DNA of 64,000 nt, taken from positions 620,001 to 684,000 of the forward strand of contig NZ_CP054142.1 of assembly GCF_017893965.1 (NCBI RefSeq), read 5' to 3'. This DNA is from Treponema parvum. GTDB lineage: Bacteria > Spirochaetota > Spirochaetia > Treponematales > Treponemataceae. The position numbers and the translations under genes are program-made. The notes beneath the pieces were generated by a model. That model worked only from the letters and a program-made list of their open reading frames with translations. It did not search any database and was not told the DNA's origin. Each line of letters begins with the position of its first letter. Within the stretch, counting starts at the first letter, position 1. Of this stretch, positions 8,398 through 17,563 are shown piece after piece.

Positions 8398-9588
8398 ATG
8401 TTGGATTTTAAATATGTTTTTTCATACGTCGCCGTTGAATTCTTTTTTATGGTTTTTTCCGTTTCCATTTTGGATAAGCTGACGCATGACATAGGTAGCC
8501 AGAGCGAAATAAAATTTTTTAAAAGACTCGTATACGCATATCTGCTTTACTTATTTTCCGACATAATTTGGATATTGATACAGTTTAAAGTTTTTTCCCC
8601 TCCGCACATGGTAAAGAATTTTGTGATGATCTTAAACATAATGTTTGTAGCCGTGACTTCATATTTTTGGTTTTGTTTTGCGGAAATAAAACTTAAAAAC
8701 AGGTTTATAACTTCCTTACGCTTTAACCTGATCGTTTTTGCCCCGATGCTTTTGCTGTTGGTATTGTATCTTGTTTCCATAAAGACGGGCATACTTTTTT
8801 CAATATCGGAGAATGCGGGATTTGAAACCGGTCCGTGCTATTGGGTTTCAGTCGTAATAATAAGTATGTATCCTATCTTCGTCGCCTTGCATGCGTTCTA
8901 TCGTATCCGTAAAGAAAAATCGGCTATAAATAAAAAAGAATATGCGACGCTGATTCTGTTTGTTTTTTTTCCTCTCATATGTGCCGTAATAAATAATTTT
9001 ATAAGCTCGACTCCCGTCGTGGCTCCCGCAATATTTTCATCGATTTTCTTCGTGTTTATTACCCTGCAGGAATTGAAAATTTACAACGACGCGTTAACAG
9101 GACTTAACAACCGGCGGCGCGCCGAACAGTATATTATTGAATCGATCAATTCCGTCGTGCCGGAAAGGCCGTTTTATTTTTTTATTCTCGATATAAATTC
9201 ATTTAAATACATAAACGACACCTTCGGTCATGCGGAAGGAGACCGCGCTCTGCGGCTGGTCGCCGACATACTTAAAAGGGTTTGCATGAATTATCAGTCG
9301 TTTACGGCGCGCTGGGGCGGGGACGAATTTATTGTCATCGTATACAGATCGAATTTGCATGATACAAAAGATCTTACGCCCGAAGACTTTATAAAGGACA
9401 TATATGAAAACTGGGAAACTGCCGTCAAGGCGGAAAATATTAAGTACAAATTTTCTGCGAGTATCGGCTACACAAAGTGCGCTTCATCTGACACTACTAT
9501 GACGCAGCTTATCACTGAAGCCGATAAAATGCTTTATAAAAACAAACAACTCGCCCACAAAAAAGAGCCGAACGGCGGCGCTCGGTAA
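8398..9588 (+). CDS. Membrane-bound GGDEF diguanylate cyclase
   Basis: The 396 residues comprise a seven-segment-like membrane domain (about residues 1-225) and a cytoplasmic GGDEF domain (about 235-390). The catalytic RWGGDEF motif is at about 305-311 and is intact, so c-di-GMP synthesis from two GTP is likely. The position five residues before GGDEF reads NYQS instead of RxxD, so the inhibitory I-site is missing and product feedback should be weak. DALTGLNNRRRAEQ marks the domain start. A GGGAGGG site precedes ATG 8398. It probably senses a membrane or small-molecule signal that the sequence does not identify. Confidence 0.9.
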   Translation: MLDFKYVFSYVAVEFFFMVFSVSILDKLTHDIGSQSEIKFFKRLVYAYLLYLFSDIIWILIQFKVFSPPHMVKNFVMILNIMFVAVTSYFWFCFAEIKLKNRFITSLRFNLIVFAPMLLLLVLYLVSIKTGILFSISENAGFETGPCYWVSVVIISMYPIFVALHAFYRIRKEKSAINKKEYATLILFVFFPLICAVINNFISSTPVVAPAIFSSIFFVFITLQELKIYNDALTGLNNRRRAEQYIIESINSVVPERPFYFFILDINSFKYINDTFGHAEGDRALRLVADILKRVCMNYQSFTARWGGDEFIVIVYRSNLHDTKDLTPEDFIKDIYENWETAVKAENIKYKFSASIGYTKCASSDTTMTQLITEADKMLYKNKQLAHKKEPNGGAR

Positions 9589-9705
9589 ATATCGATAAAA
9601 CCGATAAAATCAAAGAAACGTTTTCGTATGACAAAGATGCGGTAATGTTCGGCTCAGACTAGATTGCCGTATAGCCGATTTACGAGAAGCATGTCGAATT
9701 CCACC

Positions 9706-9735
9706 TTGACTGTCAGACTTTTAGCATGGTATGTT
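9706..9735 (+). promoter_or_regulatory. Promoter of yajC-secD-secF
   Basis: TTGACT at 9706-9711 and TATGTT at 9730-9735, spaced by 18 bases, leave a leader of about 48 bases before yajC. This leader carries a normal GGAAGGA site. Confidence 0.5.
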
Positions 9736-9790
9736 ATTAGAACCTGATTTTTTTCAGATTTTAAACTTATACGCTTAGGAAGGAAAATTT

Positions 9791-10225
9791 ATGTCTTTTA
9801 TTCCGTATTTACAGGCAGCAGGCGGAGCAAATTCTATTGTATCGTTTGCACCGTTCGCTCTTATCATCCTTATTTTTTATTTTTTCATAATACGTCCGCA
9901 GAGCAAAAAACAAAAAGAAACGCAAAAAATGTTGGACGCGCTTAAAAAGGGCGACAAAGTAATAACTATTGGCGGCATTCACGGAGTTATTTCTTCTGTC
10001 AAAGAAAGAACCGTTGTGGTTAAAGTTGACGACAATACGAAGATAGAGTTTAACCGCTCCGCAGTTTCCGCCGTAGTTCAGGATCAGCCGGCTGCCTCAA
10101 CCGAAAAGGGTAAAAAAGCGGCGTCCTCCGAAAAAGCGAAAGCCGATAAATCAAAGGCTGAAAATGCCGACGGGCAGCCGGCGTCTTCCGATGAGTCTTT
10201 ATCCGAAAATACCGAAAAAAAATAA
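9791..10225 (+). CDS. yajC: Preprotein translocase subunit YajC
   Basis: YajC, 144 residues, is a small inner-membrane partner of SecDF. It has one transmembrane segment near residues 17-35 (FAPFALIILIFYFFIIRPQ) followed by the hallmark RPQSKKQKE and the DALKKGDKVITIGGIHGVI fold. A C-terminal Lys/Ala/Ser/Glu-rich tail of about 45 residues extends beyond the usual ~100 residues. It leads the yajC-secD-secF operon, 17 bases before secD. The start is fixed by GGAAGGA about eight bases upstream. Confidence 0.95.
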   Translation: MSFIPYLQAAGGANSIVSFAPFALIILIFYFFIIRPQSKKQKETQKMLDALKKGDKVITIGGIHGVISSVKERTVVVKVDDNTKIEFNRSAVSAVVQDQPAASTEKGKKAASSEKAKADKSKAENADGQPASSDESLSENTEKK

Positions 10226-10242
10226 AGGAGCCGGAGTAAAAA

Positions 10243-11985
10243 ATGAAAAAGCGAAGCCGTTTCCTTCTGATTCTTATTGTTTTGGGGATTTGCTTTGCGT
10301 TTTTATGGCCTTCTATAAGCTGGTACATGTATACCCCGAAAGAAGTTCAAACGCTGGCGCTGGGTTCCCTTGAAAAGATAAAAGACTATGCAACCGCACG
10401 GGCATATGAAGATGTGAACTCTCTAAAAGCTTCGGCAAACGCCGATCCGTCCGCCGTCGTGGGAGCCGAATATGCATGGCTTGAAAAAATTGCAAAGAAA
10501 AATTACAAGCAGATGAGAGAAGACGTTCCTTCTCCTATGACTGTGGTCGATATGCTGCGTTCTTTTTACAACGAGCGGGAATTATCCGCTGTCATACAGG
10601 AACGCTACCGCGACGATATTTTAGCTGCGAAGAAACGCTACCAAAATTCCGTAAAACTCGGATTGGATCTTTCAGGCGGAATGAACATTATCGTTAAAGC
10701 GGATCTTGACGCAGCCATTGCTTCTCAAGGCGATTCGGTTACGACCGACAACATTGTTCAGTTTAAAGCCGACGCGATGGCTCAGGCAGTTGAAACTCTT
10801 ACGAACAGGATAGACAGGTTCGGGCTTTCCTCGCCGGTTATCCGTAAGCAGGGTGAAGACCGTATATACATAGAAATACCCGGCGCCGCCGAAGCGGATG
10901 CAATCAACACGATCATAATGGGTAAGGGAATTCTTAATTTCCGCCTCGTAGACATGGAAGCGACTAGGGCGTTTGAAGCGTATTACGCCGCCAATTCCGC
11001 TACCGCTTTTACGGCATCGGGAGCCTTGTCGGATCCTTCGATTATTCCTTCGGATTGTGAAGTTTTAGGACTTTACACAAAGGACGATTACGGCCTTGAT
11101 GAAAGGATAGGATTTCTTGCGGTAAAAAAAGAAATTGCGCTTGACGGTCAGCATATTTCTTCCGCACAGGTGAGCGCAAACAATATTACGAATAAGCCGG
11201 AAGTAGACTTTGTGCTGGATTCCGAAGGCGCCGCGATCTTTGCGGAATTTACTTCCGCTCATGTGGGCGATTATCTGGCCATTGTCAGCGACAATCAGAT
11301 AAAATCCAACGCGCGCATAGAAAGCGCAATTACCGGCGGCCGCGTAGCGATTTCAGGCTTCGGGCTTGAAGAAGCTCACAACCTTCAAAAGGTCTTGCAA
11401 ACCGCATGGCTTAACGTTCCTCTTTTGGTTGAAAGTCAGCAGGTCATAGGAGCGTCGCTGGGAGATCAGGCTATACGGCAGGGAATGCTCGCGCTGCTTG
11501 TGGGGCTTCTTTCCGTAATGGTATTCATGCTTATCTATTATAAGGGCGCGGGATTCAATGCGATCGTAGCACAGATATTGAATTTATATATTTTGTTCAG
11601 CGTTCTGTCGGCCTTTAATTTGACGCTCACTCTTTCAAGCATTGCCGGTATGATTCTTACGATCGGCATGGCCGTAGATGCAAACGTAATCATTTTCGAG
11701 CGCATCAAAGAAGAACTTCGCGACGGAAAGAGCCGCGCTGCGGCCATATCCGCGGGATTTGACAATGCATTCTGGGCTATCATGGACTCAAACATTACAA
11801 CGTTCATAGCGGCGATCTTCCTTTCACAGCTGGGCACAGGTTCCATACAGGGCTTTGCCGTCAGTTTGGCAATAGGCGTTGTTTCATCGGTGTTTACGGC
11901 GCTTTTTGTTTCACGCTTGATATTTGATGTGAATACCGACGTTGCAGGTTACAAAAAGGTGAGCATCAGCTGGAGGATAAAGTAA
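10243..11985 (+). CDS. secD: Protein translocase subunit SecD
   Basis: SecD, 580 residues, is an RND-type membrane protein that uses the proton motive force with SecF to complete protein export. The first membrane segment is residues 6-24. The periplasmic P1 head begins near LGLDLSGGMNIIVK, and five further membrane helices occupy the last third. The characteristic GMAVDANVIIFERIKEEL motif is near residue 475. Its stop codon overlaps the secF start. A GGAGCCGGAG-type ribosome site precedes the ATG. Confidence 0.97.
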   Translation: MKKRSRFLLILIVLGICFAFLWPSISWYMYTPKEVQTLALGSLEKIKDYATARAYEDVNSLKASANADPSAVVGAEYAWLEKIAKKNYKQMREDVPSPMTVVDMLRSFYNERELSAVIQERYRDDILAAKKRYQNSVKLGLDLSGGMNIIVKADLDAAIASQGDSVTTDNIVQFKADAMAQAVETLTNRIDRFGLSSPVIRKQGEDRIYIEIPGAAEADAINTIIMGKGILNFRLVDMEATRAFEAYYAANSATAFTASGALSDPSIIPSDCEVLGLYTKDDYGLDERIGFLAVKKEIALDGQHISSAQVSANNITNKPEVDFVLDSEGAAIFAEFTSAHVGDYLAIVSDNQIKSNARIESAITGGRVAISGFGLEEAHNLQKVLQTAWLNVPLLVESQQVIGASLGDQAIRQGMLALLVGLLSVMVFMLIYYKGAGFNAIVAQILNLYILFSVLSAFNLTLTLSSIAGMILTIGMAVDANVIIFERIKEELRDGKSRAAAISAGFDNAFWAIMDSNITTFIAAIFLSQLGTGSIQGFAVSLAIGVVSSVFTALFVSRLIFDVNTDVAGYKKVSISWRIK

Positions 11986-13238
11986 TGAAAAAGGTCATAA
12001 AATTCAGCAAGGCGTTTCTTCCCGCCTCGATCTTGAGCGCGCTTTTGATTTTAAGCGGTGCGGTAAGTGTTTTTACGCGCGGTATAAATTTCGGTATTGA
12101 CTTTCAGCCAGGCCTTATTGAAGAGATTCGCATAGCTCCTCCGGCTTTGGAATTGACTTATAGCGGTTCGGCAAAGGTTACCGTGGATATGGCGGAAAAC
12201 GGAATGGATGTCATAATAAGCGGTTCCGGCGCGGATAACCGCACGGAAACCTTTAGCTATGATAAAAATCCTACTGTCGGAGCGCTTGCTTCCAATCTTA
12301 ATAAGATCGACGGATTGAGCGCAAGGATTGTTATTGCAGAAAATACAGCTTCATCCGGATTGTTTGTCAATTCTGCGCTTTCAAATGTAATTACGGAAAA
12401 CGTGTTTAGGTTGTACGCTTCGGGTACGGAAACTACTACGATAGAAGATGTACGTTCCGCCGTGGATTCATTTAAAGGCGTCGCCGTAAAGGCGCTGGGT
12501 ACCGAAAGTGCGCGAAGTTTTCAGATCCGTATGAGAGATAACGGCGGCGGAGATTCGGGAAAGACGCTCCAAGATGGCATTAAGAGAGCTCTTGAGAACA
12601 GATTCGGTGCGGATAAGGTAGTTGTGATTAAGACGGACTTTATCGCTTCGCAATTTTCACAATCCTTAGTCTGGCAGTCGATAGTTCTGGTTTTGGCTAC
12701 GCTGCTTCTTATATGGCTTTACGCCACGATTCGTTTTCATTGGGACTTCGCTCTTGGGTCGGTAATCGCCCTTATTCACGACGCGCTGATCATGATCACC
12801 TTTATTTCGTGGACGCAAATTGAATTCAGCACGACAACTCTGGCCGCAGTGCTCACGATTATAGGGTATTCGATTAACGCTACCGTTGTTATTCTCGACC
12901 GCGTAAGATTGAACATGAAATTGCTTGACGTTAAAAAATTTGATGAAATACTTAACGCTTCTTTATCCGATACTTTGGGACGCTCGCTCATAACTACGAT
13001 AACAACATTGTTTGCGGTTTTTGCGTTATTTATATTTACTACCGGTGGAATAAAGGATTTTTCCCTAGCCCTGATGGTAGGCTTGGTAAGCGGATGTTAT
13101 TCGTCTATATGCATAAGCAGTGCGTTCATATCGTTTGTGCGCCGTAATTGGAGCCCTGAAGCGGGTATGCATCATTCCTTTAGAAAGGCTGTGAGCGCAA
13201 GACCTGCGGTTGCAGCCGACGACGGGGTGAGAGTGTAA
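11985..13238 (+). CDS. secF: Protein translocase subunit SecF
   Basis: SecF, 417 residues, partner of SecD. It has the N-terminal membrane segment, the GINFGIDFQPG motif of the first periplasmic region, and C-terminal helices with SINATVVILDRVRLN, the equivalent of the SecD family signature. It overlaps secD at the start codon, implying translational coupling. The protein is longer than the ~310-residue E. coli SecF because of a larger periplasmic domain with a Ser/Gly-rich stretch. Two hairpins follow the gene and probably end the operon. Confidence 0.96.
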   Translation: MKKVIKFSKAFLPASILSALLILSGAVSVFTRGINFGIDFQPGLIEEIRIAPPALELTYSGSAKVTVDMAENGMDVIISGSGADNRTETFSYDKNPTVGALASNLNKIDGLSARIVIAENTASSGLFVNSALSNVITENVFRLYASGTETTTIEDVRSAVDSFKGVAVKALGTESARSFQIRMRDNGGGDSGKTLQDGIKRALENRFGADKVVVIKTDFIASQFSQSLVWQSIVLVLATLLLIWLYATIRFHWDFALGSVIALIHDALIMITFISWTQIEFSTTTLAAVLTIIGYSINATVVILDRVRLNMKLLDVKKFDEILNASLSDTLGRSLITTITTLFAVFALFIFTTGGIKDFSLALMVGLVSGCYSSICISSAFISFVRRNWSPEAGMHHSFRKAVSARPAVAADDGVRV

Positions 13239-13255
13239 ATCGTTTCTTAAAATAA

Positions 13256-13280
13256 GCGATGTTTCGGCCTTGTCCGAAAC
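13256..13280. repeat. GCGATGTTT palindromic repeat
   Basis: GCGATGTTTCGG...CCGAAAC stem-loop. The same module appears at 22506-22533, 23555-23595, 37489-37516 (inverted) and in degraded form at 44140-44165. Confidence 0.6.
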
Positions 13281-13310
13281 TTTAATATTTGCCGGATTTA
13301 TAACAATAGT

Positions 13311-13346
13311 GGGCTGTTTCAAAAACTTCAGTTTTTGAAACAGCCC
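13311..13346. repeat. 16-bp-stem hairpin with TTCA loop
   Basis: GGGCTGTTTCAAAAAC, loop TTCA, and the exact complementary arm. A decayed relative sits near 33329-33353. It may act as a terminator in either direction, but has no clean T-run. Confidence 0.65.
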
Positions 13347-13380
13347 ATAGTTTTAAGCGGAAGTTTTTGTTCCTTAAAAT

Positions 13381-13418
13381 GCGGCATTCTCGGAAATTTC
13401 AATTTCTGAAAATGCCGC
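13381..13418 (+). terminator. Terminator-like hairpin after secF
   Basis: GCGGCATT...AATGCCGC arms with few mismatches enclose a GAAATT/AATTTC core, followed by a T-rich stretch. It separates the convergent secF and dehydrogenase genes. Confidence 0.55.
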
Positions 13419-13425
13419 TTTCATT

Positions 13426-14445
13426 TTATTCCATCGACACGACTACTTTCATGTAATTTTGCGGATTACGCTCTATGTCTTTAATTACGTCCGCAGCCTC
13501 ATCGATAGGAACGGTTTTTGTCAGCAGTTTAAGCATGTCAACTTTTTTAGAACATATTAAGTCGACGGCTTCTTCAAATTCTCCAGCGCTTGTTCTTGCG
13601 CCCCTTATATCCAGTTCTTTTTTTGTGATCATATCCGTGGGTAAAGAAGTTTCCGTTTTAGGCCAGCCCGTTAAAGTGATACGTCCGGCGTAAGAAACAT
13701 AATCTAGCGTATTCCTTATGGCTGCGTTTGCACCGCTGCATTCCATCACTTGCTGAGCCATAACGCCGTTTGTTATCTTGTGTATGAGTTTTACCGGATC
13801 TTCTTTGCTTATGTTTATCGTGTGTTCAATGCCAAGCGAACGGGCGAAATCCAACCTTTCCTGAACAAGATCCAACAGTATGGCATGAGCTCCGTAATTT
13901 TGTGCGACCATTCCCGCCGCCATTCCTATGGGGCCGGCGCCGATAATCACGCAATATTCGCCCGCTTTGAGCTTGCCGCGGTGTATTCCGTGCGTTGAAA
14001 TTGTAAGCGGTTCCGCAAGCGCCGCCTGTACCCAGCTCATTTCGTCGGGCATTTTTATGAGCATATTTGCCGGATGACAAAAATATTCAGACATTCCCCC
14101 GTCCACATGAACGCCTAATACTTTAAGGCTTTCACAGCAGTTTGTTCTCTTTATGCCGCAAGGATAGCAGTGCCCGCAATATAAATACGGATCGACTATA
14201 ACCTTGTCTCCGACTTTTATATTTTTAGGATTTGATTTCGGGACCGAAACCACTTCGCCTGCAATTTCATGGCCGATTATACGGGGATAAGTTACCAGTC
14301 CGTTTGTTCCGCGGAAAGCTCCTATGTCCGAACCGCAAATGCCTGCGGCCTTAACCTTTATGAGCGCTTCGTTCTCTTTTGGAACGGGCATTTTTACTTC
14401 TTCAACTATGACATCCTTCGGTTTTATGATTTTTACAGCCTTCAT
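13426..14445 (-). CDS. Zinc-dependent medium-chain alcohol/polyol dehydrogenase 1
   Basis: The 339-residue protein is a medium-chain dehydrogenase of the sorbitol/L-galactonate/threonine type. Catalytic zinc ligands are visible as CGSD (near residue 37) and GHE (near 61). A structural-zinc cluster reads YCGHCYPCGIKRTNCC, and the NAD(P) Rossmann loop is GAGPIGMA near residue 170. It oxidises a secondary alcohol, probably on a sugar alcohol or sugar acid, to the keto form. It lies downstream of a paralogue (about 36% identity by eye) and near a TRAP transporter, which points to catabolism of an imported organic or sugar acid. The substrate is not determined. An AGGAG-type site precedes the ATG. 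Confidence 0.9.
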   Translation of the reverse strand: MKAVKIIKPKDVIVEEVKMPVPKENEALIKVKAAGICGSDIGAFRGTNGLVTYPRIIGHEIAGEVVSVPKSNPKNIKVGDKVIVDPYLYCGHCYPCGIKRTNCCESLKVLGVHVDGGMSEYFCHPANMLIKMPDEMSWVQAALAEPLTISTHGIHRGKLKAGEYCVIIGAGPIGMAAGMVAQNYGAHAILLDLVQERLDFARSLGIEHTINISKEDPVKLIHKITNGVMAQQVMECSGANAAIRNTLDYVSYAGRITLTGWPKTETSLPTDMITKKELDIRGARTSAGEFEEAVDLICSKKVDMLKLLTKTVPIDEAADVIKDIERNPQNYMKVVVSME

Positions 14446-14538
14446 TGTTTAACTCCTATAAAACTTTTTTAGCACCTGTGCTCAAAGAGCGATGCGATTT
14501 CGAGCAATGCGCAGAAATCGCGAGTGCCTCTTATAAAA

Positions 14539-14560
14539 GAAAAACGCTTCAGCGTTTTTC
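14539..14560 (-). terminator. Hairpin between the two dehydrogenase genes
   Basis: GAAAAACGC, loop TTCA, GCGTTTTTC: a nine-base perfect stem. A second hairpin, GCGATTTC/GAAATCGC, is at 14494-14521. It could limit read-through from the upstream dehydrogenase on the minus strand. Confidence 0.45.
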
Positions 14561-14611
14561 ATCTCCAGGCTTTTACGACGGCGATATTTAAGACGCCGTT
14601 TTTATTCTGCC

Positions 14612-15637
14612 TTATTTTTCATCAAAAGTGAATACGATCTTCCGTATGGAAGGATCTTTTGTGTCGTTAAAATCAAACCCCTTTTGCGCATCTTTTATGT
14701 TGAACGTATGGGAGCAGCTTCCGTTTAAATCGAGCTTGCCTTCTTTTATGAGGTCTATCGCTTTTTGAAACATCTTATTTTGCAGACGGGAACCGCGAAT
14801 ATCGAGTTCTTTTGAAGTTATAAGAAATTGATTTATTTCAATGGGAGAAGTTGAAAAACCCATCGTAATTACACGTCCCGCGTTGCCGGTAGTTTGTAAA
14901 AGACTCATGAGCGAAGCGGGTATGCAGGCGGCATCGATAGAAACGGTTACGCCCCTTCCGTTTGTGTATTCTTTTATTTTTTCAACCAGATTTTCTTTTT
15001 TTCCGTTGATCGTATGCTTGGCTCCCATCGCTTTCGCTTCTGAAAGCTTTTCATTGATTACGTCGGTTATGATTATGTTGTCGCAAAAAAGTCGGGCTAC
15101 TTTGAGTATTGAAGTTCCCAGTGCGCCGGCTCCGAATATGAGCAGAGTGTCGTCTTTTTCCAGCCGGGCGCGGGAACAGCCCTGTATTCCGATTGTCGTC
15201 GGTTCGATCATCACCGCGTCAGTGTCTTTTAGAGAGCCGGGAAGTATATAGCAGTCGGACTCCGGAACGGCAATGAATTCTCTGTAACCGCCGTCGATGT
15301 GTACGCCTCTGACTTTTAAATTATCGCAGACATTGCCTCGTCCGTGCAGGCACGGGTAGCAGTGTCCGCAGCTGGTAACCTGATTTACGATTACCCTGTC
15401 GCCCGTCTTCAGCCTTGTTACGCCTTTTCCCGTTTCGCTGACTATCCCGACCATTTCGTGTCCTATGATGCGCGGATAAGTCGCCGCAGCGTTTGTGCCG
15501 TGGTAAATACCTGCGTCGGATCCGCATAGTCCCGCCGCGGTCATTTTTACAAGAACATTGTTTTTATCATCGATATTCGGTTTTTCAATATCGATAATTC
15601 GTAAATCGTTAGGTTTGAAAATTTGAACAGCAATCAT
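14612..15637 (-). CDS. Zinc-dependent medium-chain alcohol/polyol dehydrogenase 2
   Basis: 341 residues with the same architecture as its neighbour at 13426. CGSD and GHE supply the catalytic zinc ligands, CGHCYPCLHGRGNVC the structural zinc, and GAGALGTS the nucleotide-binding loop. The two genes run in tandem on the minus strand about 165 bases apart, with this one first. It is divergent from the TRAP transporter across a 250-base shared regulatory gap. The pair may perform successive or alternative oxidations of the transported compound, for example at neighbouring carbons of a hexonate; that is inference. AGGAGGC precedes the ATG. Confidence 0.9.
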   Translation of the reverse strand: MIAVQIFKPNDLRIIDIEKPNIDDKNNVLVKMTAAGLCGSDAGIYHGTNAAATYPRIIGHEMVGIVSETGKGVTRLKTGDRVIVNQVTSCGHCYPCLHGRGNVCDNLKVRGVHIDGGYREFIAVPESDCYILPGSLKDTDAVMIEPTTIGIQGCSRARLEKDDTLLIFGAGALGTSILKVARLFCDNIIITDVINEKLSEAKAMGAKHTINGKKENLVEKIKEYTNGRGVTVSIDAACIPASLMSLLQTTGNAGRVITMGFSTSPIEINQFLITSKELDIRGSRLQNKMFQKAIDLIKEGKLDLNGSCSHTFNIKDAQKGFDFNDTKDPSIRKIVFTFDEK

Positions 15638-15791
15638 AATGCCTCCTTGTGATTGACTGAAATCTTAGATTTAACTTCGGCCGCTAAAATATTCTTTAAA
15701 AGCCTTATGTAAAATTTTCCGTACCTGTGCATTACATGGATAATTATACAGTTTTTGTGACCGGTTTTTAAATTTTATTAAGATAAAAACA

Positions 15792-15819
15792 TTGACACAA
15801 AAACAAAGTATGATAATAT
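15792..15819 (+). promoter_or_regulatory. Promoter of the TRAP operon
   Basis: TTGACA at 15792-15797 and TAATAT at 15814-15819, spacing 16. An AT-rich palindromic TATATTAATATGTTAG stretch follows and may hold an operator. The leader of ~60 bases ends in an AGGAGG site before dctP. Confidence 0.6.
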
Positions 15820-15888
15820 ATTAATATGTTAGTTCGATTTTGTCTAACAAAATATTATTTTTTTTCATAATTTTGCTAGGAGGAATAT

Positions 15889-16887
15889 ATGAAAAAATCA
15901 GCATCGCTAATTGCCCTTGCCTGCGTGTTGGCAATGGCGACGATCGGATGCAGCAAAAAAGCAGCCGATTCGGTTACAATCAAAGTCGGGGAAAACTGGG
16001 GATCGTCTCACCCGATGGGAAGGGCTATACAGGAAGTCTTTAAAGCTGAAGTGGAATCGAAAACGAACGGAGCCGTAAAGGTTGACGTTTATTCCGACGG
16101 AACGCTTGGAAACGAAGGCGATCTTTGGAACGGAGTGCGTAACGGCACTATTGAAATGGCCGTTGTAGGAACACCGTTCAATCAGGAATGGCCTGTAAGT
16201 ATGATTTCCGATTGGCCGTTTTTGTATAAAGATTTGGAACATGCAAAAAAGGTTTGGACCGGAGAAATTGCGGACGATTTGAATAAACAGTTTCATGAAA
16301 AATTTCCCTCGGTTTACATGCTCGCATGGGGGCCGAACAGCGCAAGAACGTTTACAAGCAATAAAAAACTTACTTCCGTAGCCGACTTCGTAGGACAGAA
16401 ATTCAGAATGCCGTCCAATCCCATCCATGTAGGTATCGCCGAAAATTTGGGAGCGAGCGCTCAGGTTATCCCTTTGGGAGACCTTTTTTCAGCTCTTGAA
16501 TCAGGTGTTGTAGACGGACAGGACAACGGTATGGTTACCGTAATAAGCCAGAGTTTCGATCAAGTACAAAAATACATATATGAAACCAATCATATCATCG
16601 CCACTCTTGAAATCATTATCAGCGCAGATTGTTTTGATAAACTTACCAAAGAACAGCAAAAAATCGTTTCCGACGCCGCAAAAGACACGACTCTAAAGGC
16701 TTGGACGGAGTATATAAAGAGCGTTGATTCGGATCGTGAAAGTCTTAAAGCAAAGGGACTTACAATCACTCCGTGTACCCCTGAAGATCAGGCTTTGATC
16801 CAAAATAAGATAAAGCCGTTAACGGATAAGCTTTTAAATGAACAGAGCTGGGCGAAGGCTCTTACTGAAAAAATTAAGGCTTATTGA
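15889..16887 (+). CDS. dctP: TRAP transporter substrate-binding lipoprotein DctP
   Basis: The 332-residue protein is a DctP-type extracytoplasmic receptor of a tripartite ATP-independent periplasmic transporter. A lipoprotein signal ends in MATIGC near residue 21, so it should be tethered to a membrane. The body shows family landmarks: VKVDVYSDGTLGNEGDL early on, and a KFRMPSNPIHVGIAENLGA region with the arginine expected to clamp the substrate carboxylate. The QVIPLGDLFSALESGVVDGQ motif follows. The substrate is therefore an organic or sugar acid. Its start has a strong AGGAGGA site. dctQ and dctM follow. Confidence 0.95.
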   Translation: MKKSASLIALACVLAMATIGCSKKAADSVTIKVGENWGSSHPMGRAIQEVFKAEVESKTNGAVKVDVYSDGTLGNEGDLWNGVRNGTIEMAVVGTPFNQEWPVSMISDWPFLYKDLEHAKKVWTGEIADDLNKQFHEKFPSVYMLAWGPNSARTFTSNKKLTSVADFVGQKFRMPSNPIHVGIAENLGASAQVIPLGDLFSALESGVVDGQDNGMVTVISQSFDQVQKYIYETNHIIATLEIIISADCFDKLTKEQQKIVSDAAKDTTLKAWTEYIKSVDSDRESLKAKGLTITPCTPEDQALIQNKIKPLTDKLLNEQSWAKALTEKIKAY

Positions 16888-17028
16888 TATCGGACACTGC
16901 TGTCTGAAACTCTTTACGGTTTCTGTTTTGCTGAAATTACATATATTCTATGAAGCGTAATATCGGCTGAGGAATATCTTAAAGCAGTTTTGGGCGGCGG
17001 TATAATATAAAGACGAGGATATTAGCAA

Positions 17029-17553
17029 TTGAATAAAATTATAAATGGGCTTTTTAAAGGTATTGAAGCCGTAATTGCAATTTTTCTTGCGGTTATGATC
17101 ACTTTGGTTTTTGCGAATGTAGTATTGCGGTATTTGTTCAGCAAAGGTTTTGCATGGTCGGAAGAAATTGCGCGTTTAAGTTTTATATATCTTGTGTATT
17201 TAGGTTCTATTGAAGCGGCAAAAGATAACAGACACCTTTTTATCGATTCCGTACTTTTAAAGCTACCCGATAATATACAGAAAATTGTGTATTTGTTGAT
17301 TCAAGCGGTGATCATATATCTTATGTATCTTGTCACGTTCGGCAGTTTCGGACTCATGCTTCAAAATCTACACGACAAATGGGTAGCGACTCAATTTCCG
17401 ATCTGGGGCGTTTATTTTGCAGGTTTGATTCTGGGTGTTTCCATAATTATAATTTCATTAATCAATATCATACGGCTCGTTGTTTTTAAGGCGTCGGTGA
17501 CGGAATTGATTTCCGTAAAAAAAGAAGACGATCCTTTAGCCAGCGCAGAATAG
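17029..17553 (+). CDS. dctQ: TRAP transporter small permease DctQ
   Basis: 174 residues with four hydrophobic segments. The ANVVLRYLF stretch and the SEEIARLSFIYLVYLGSIEAA stretch are typical of DctQ proteins. It joins with DctM in the membrane to take substrate from DctP. The gene starts at TTG 17029; a GACGAGG sequence lies upstream and no closer ATG fits. It ends 10 bases before dctM. A gap of 141 bases separates it from dctP. Confidence 0.93.
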   Translation: MNKIINGLFKGIEAVIAIFLAVMITLVFANVVLRYLFSKGFAWSEEIARLSFIYLVYLGSIEAAKDNRHLFIDSVLLKLPDNIQKIVYLLIQAVIIYLMYLVTFGSFGLMLQNLHDKWVATQFPIWGVYFAGLILGVSIIIISLINIIRLVVFKASVTELISVKKEDDPLASAE

Positions 17554-17563
17554 GAGAATATGT

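Noticed and set aside
9589-9663. Short open stretch after the GGDEF stop (IDKTDKIKETFSYDK)
   Set aside because: It could be a frameshifted tail, but it is too short and lacks any independent support.
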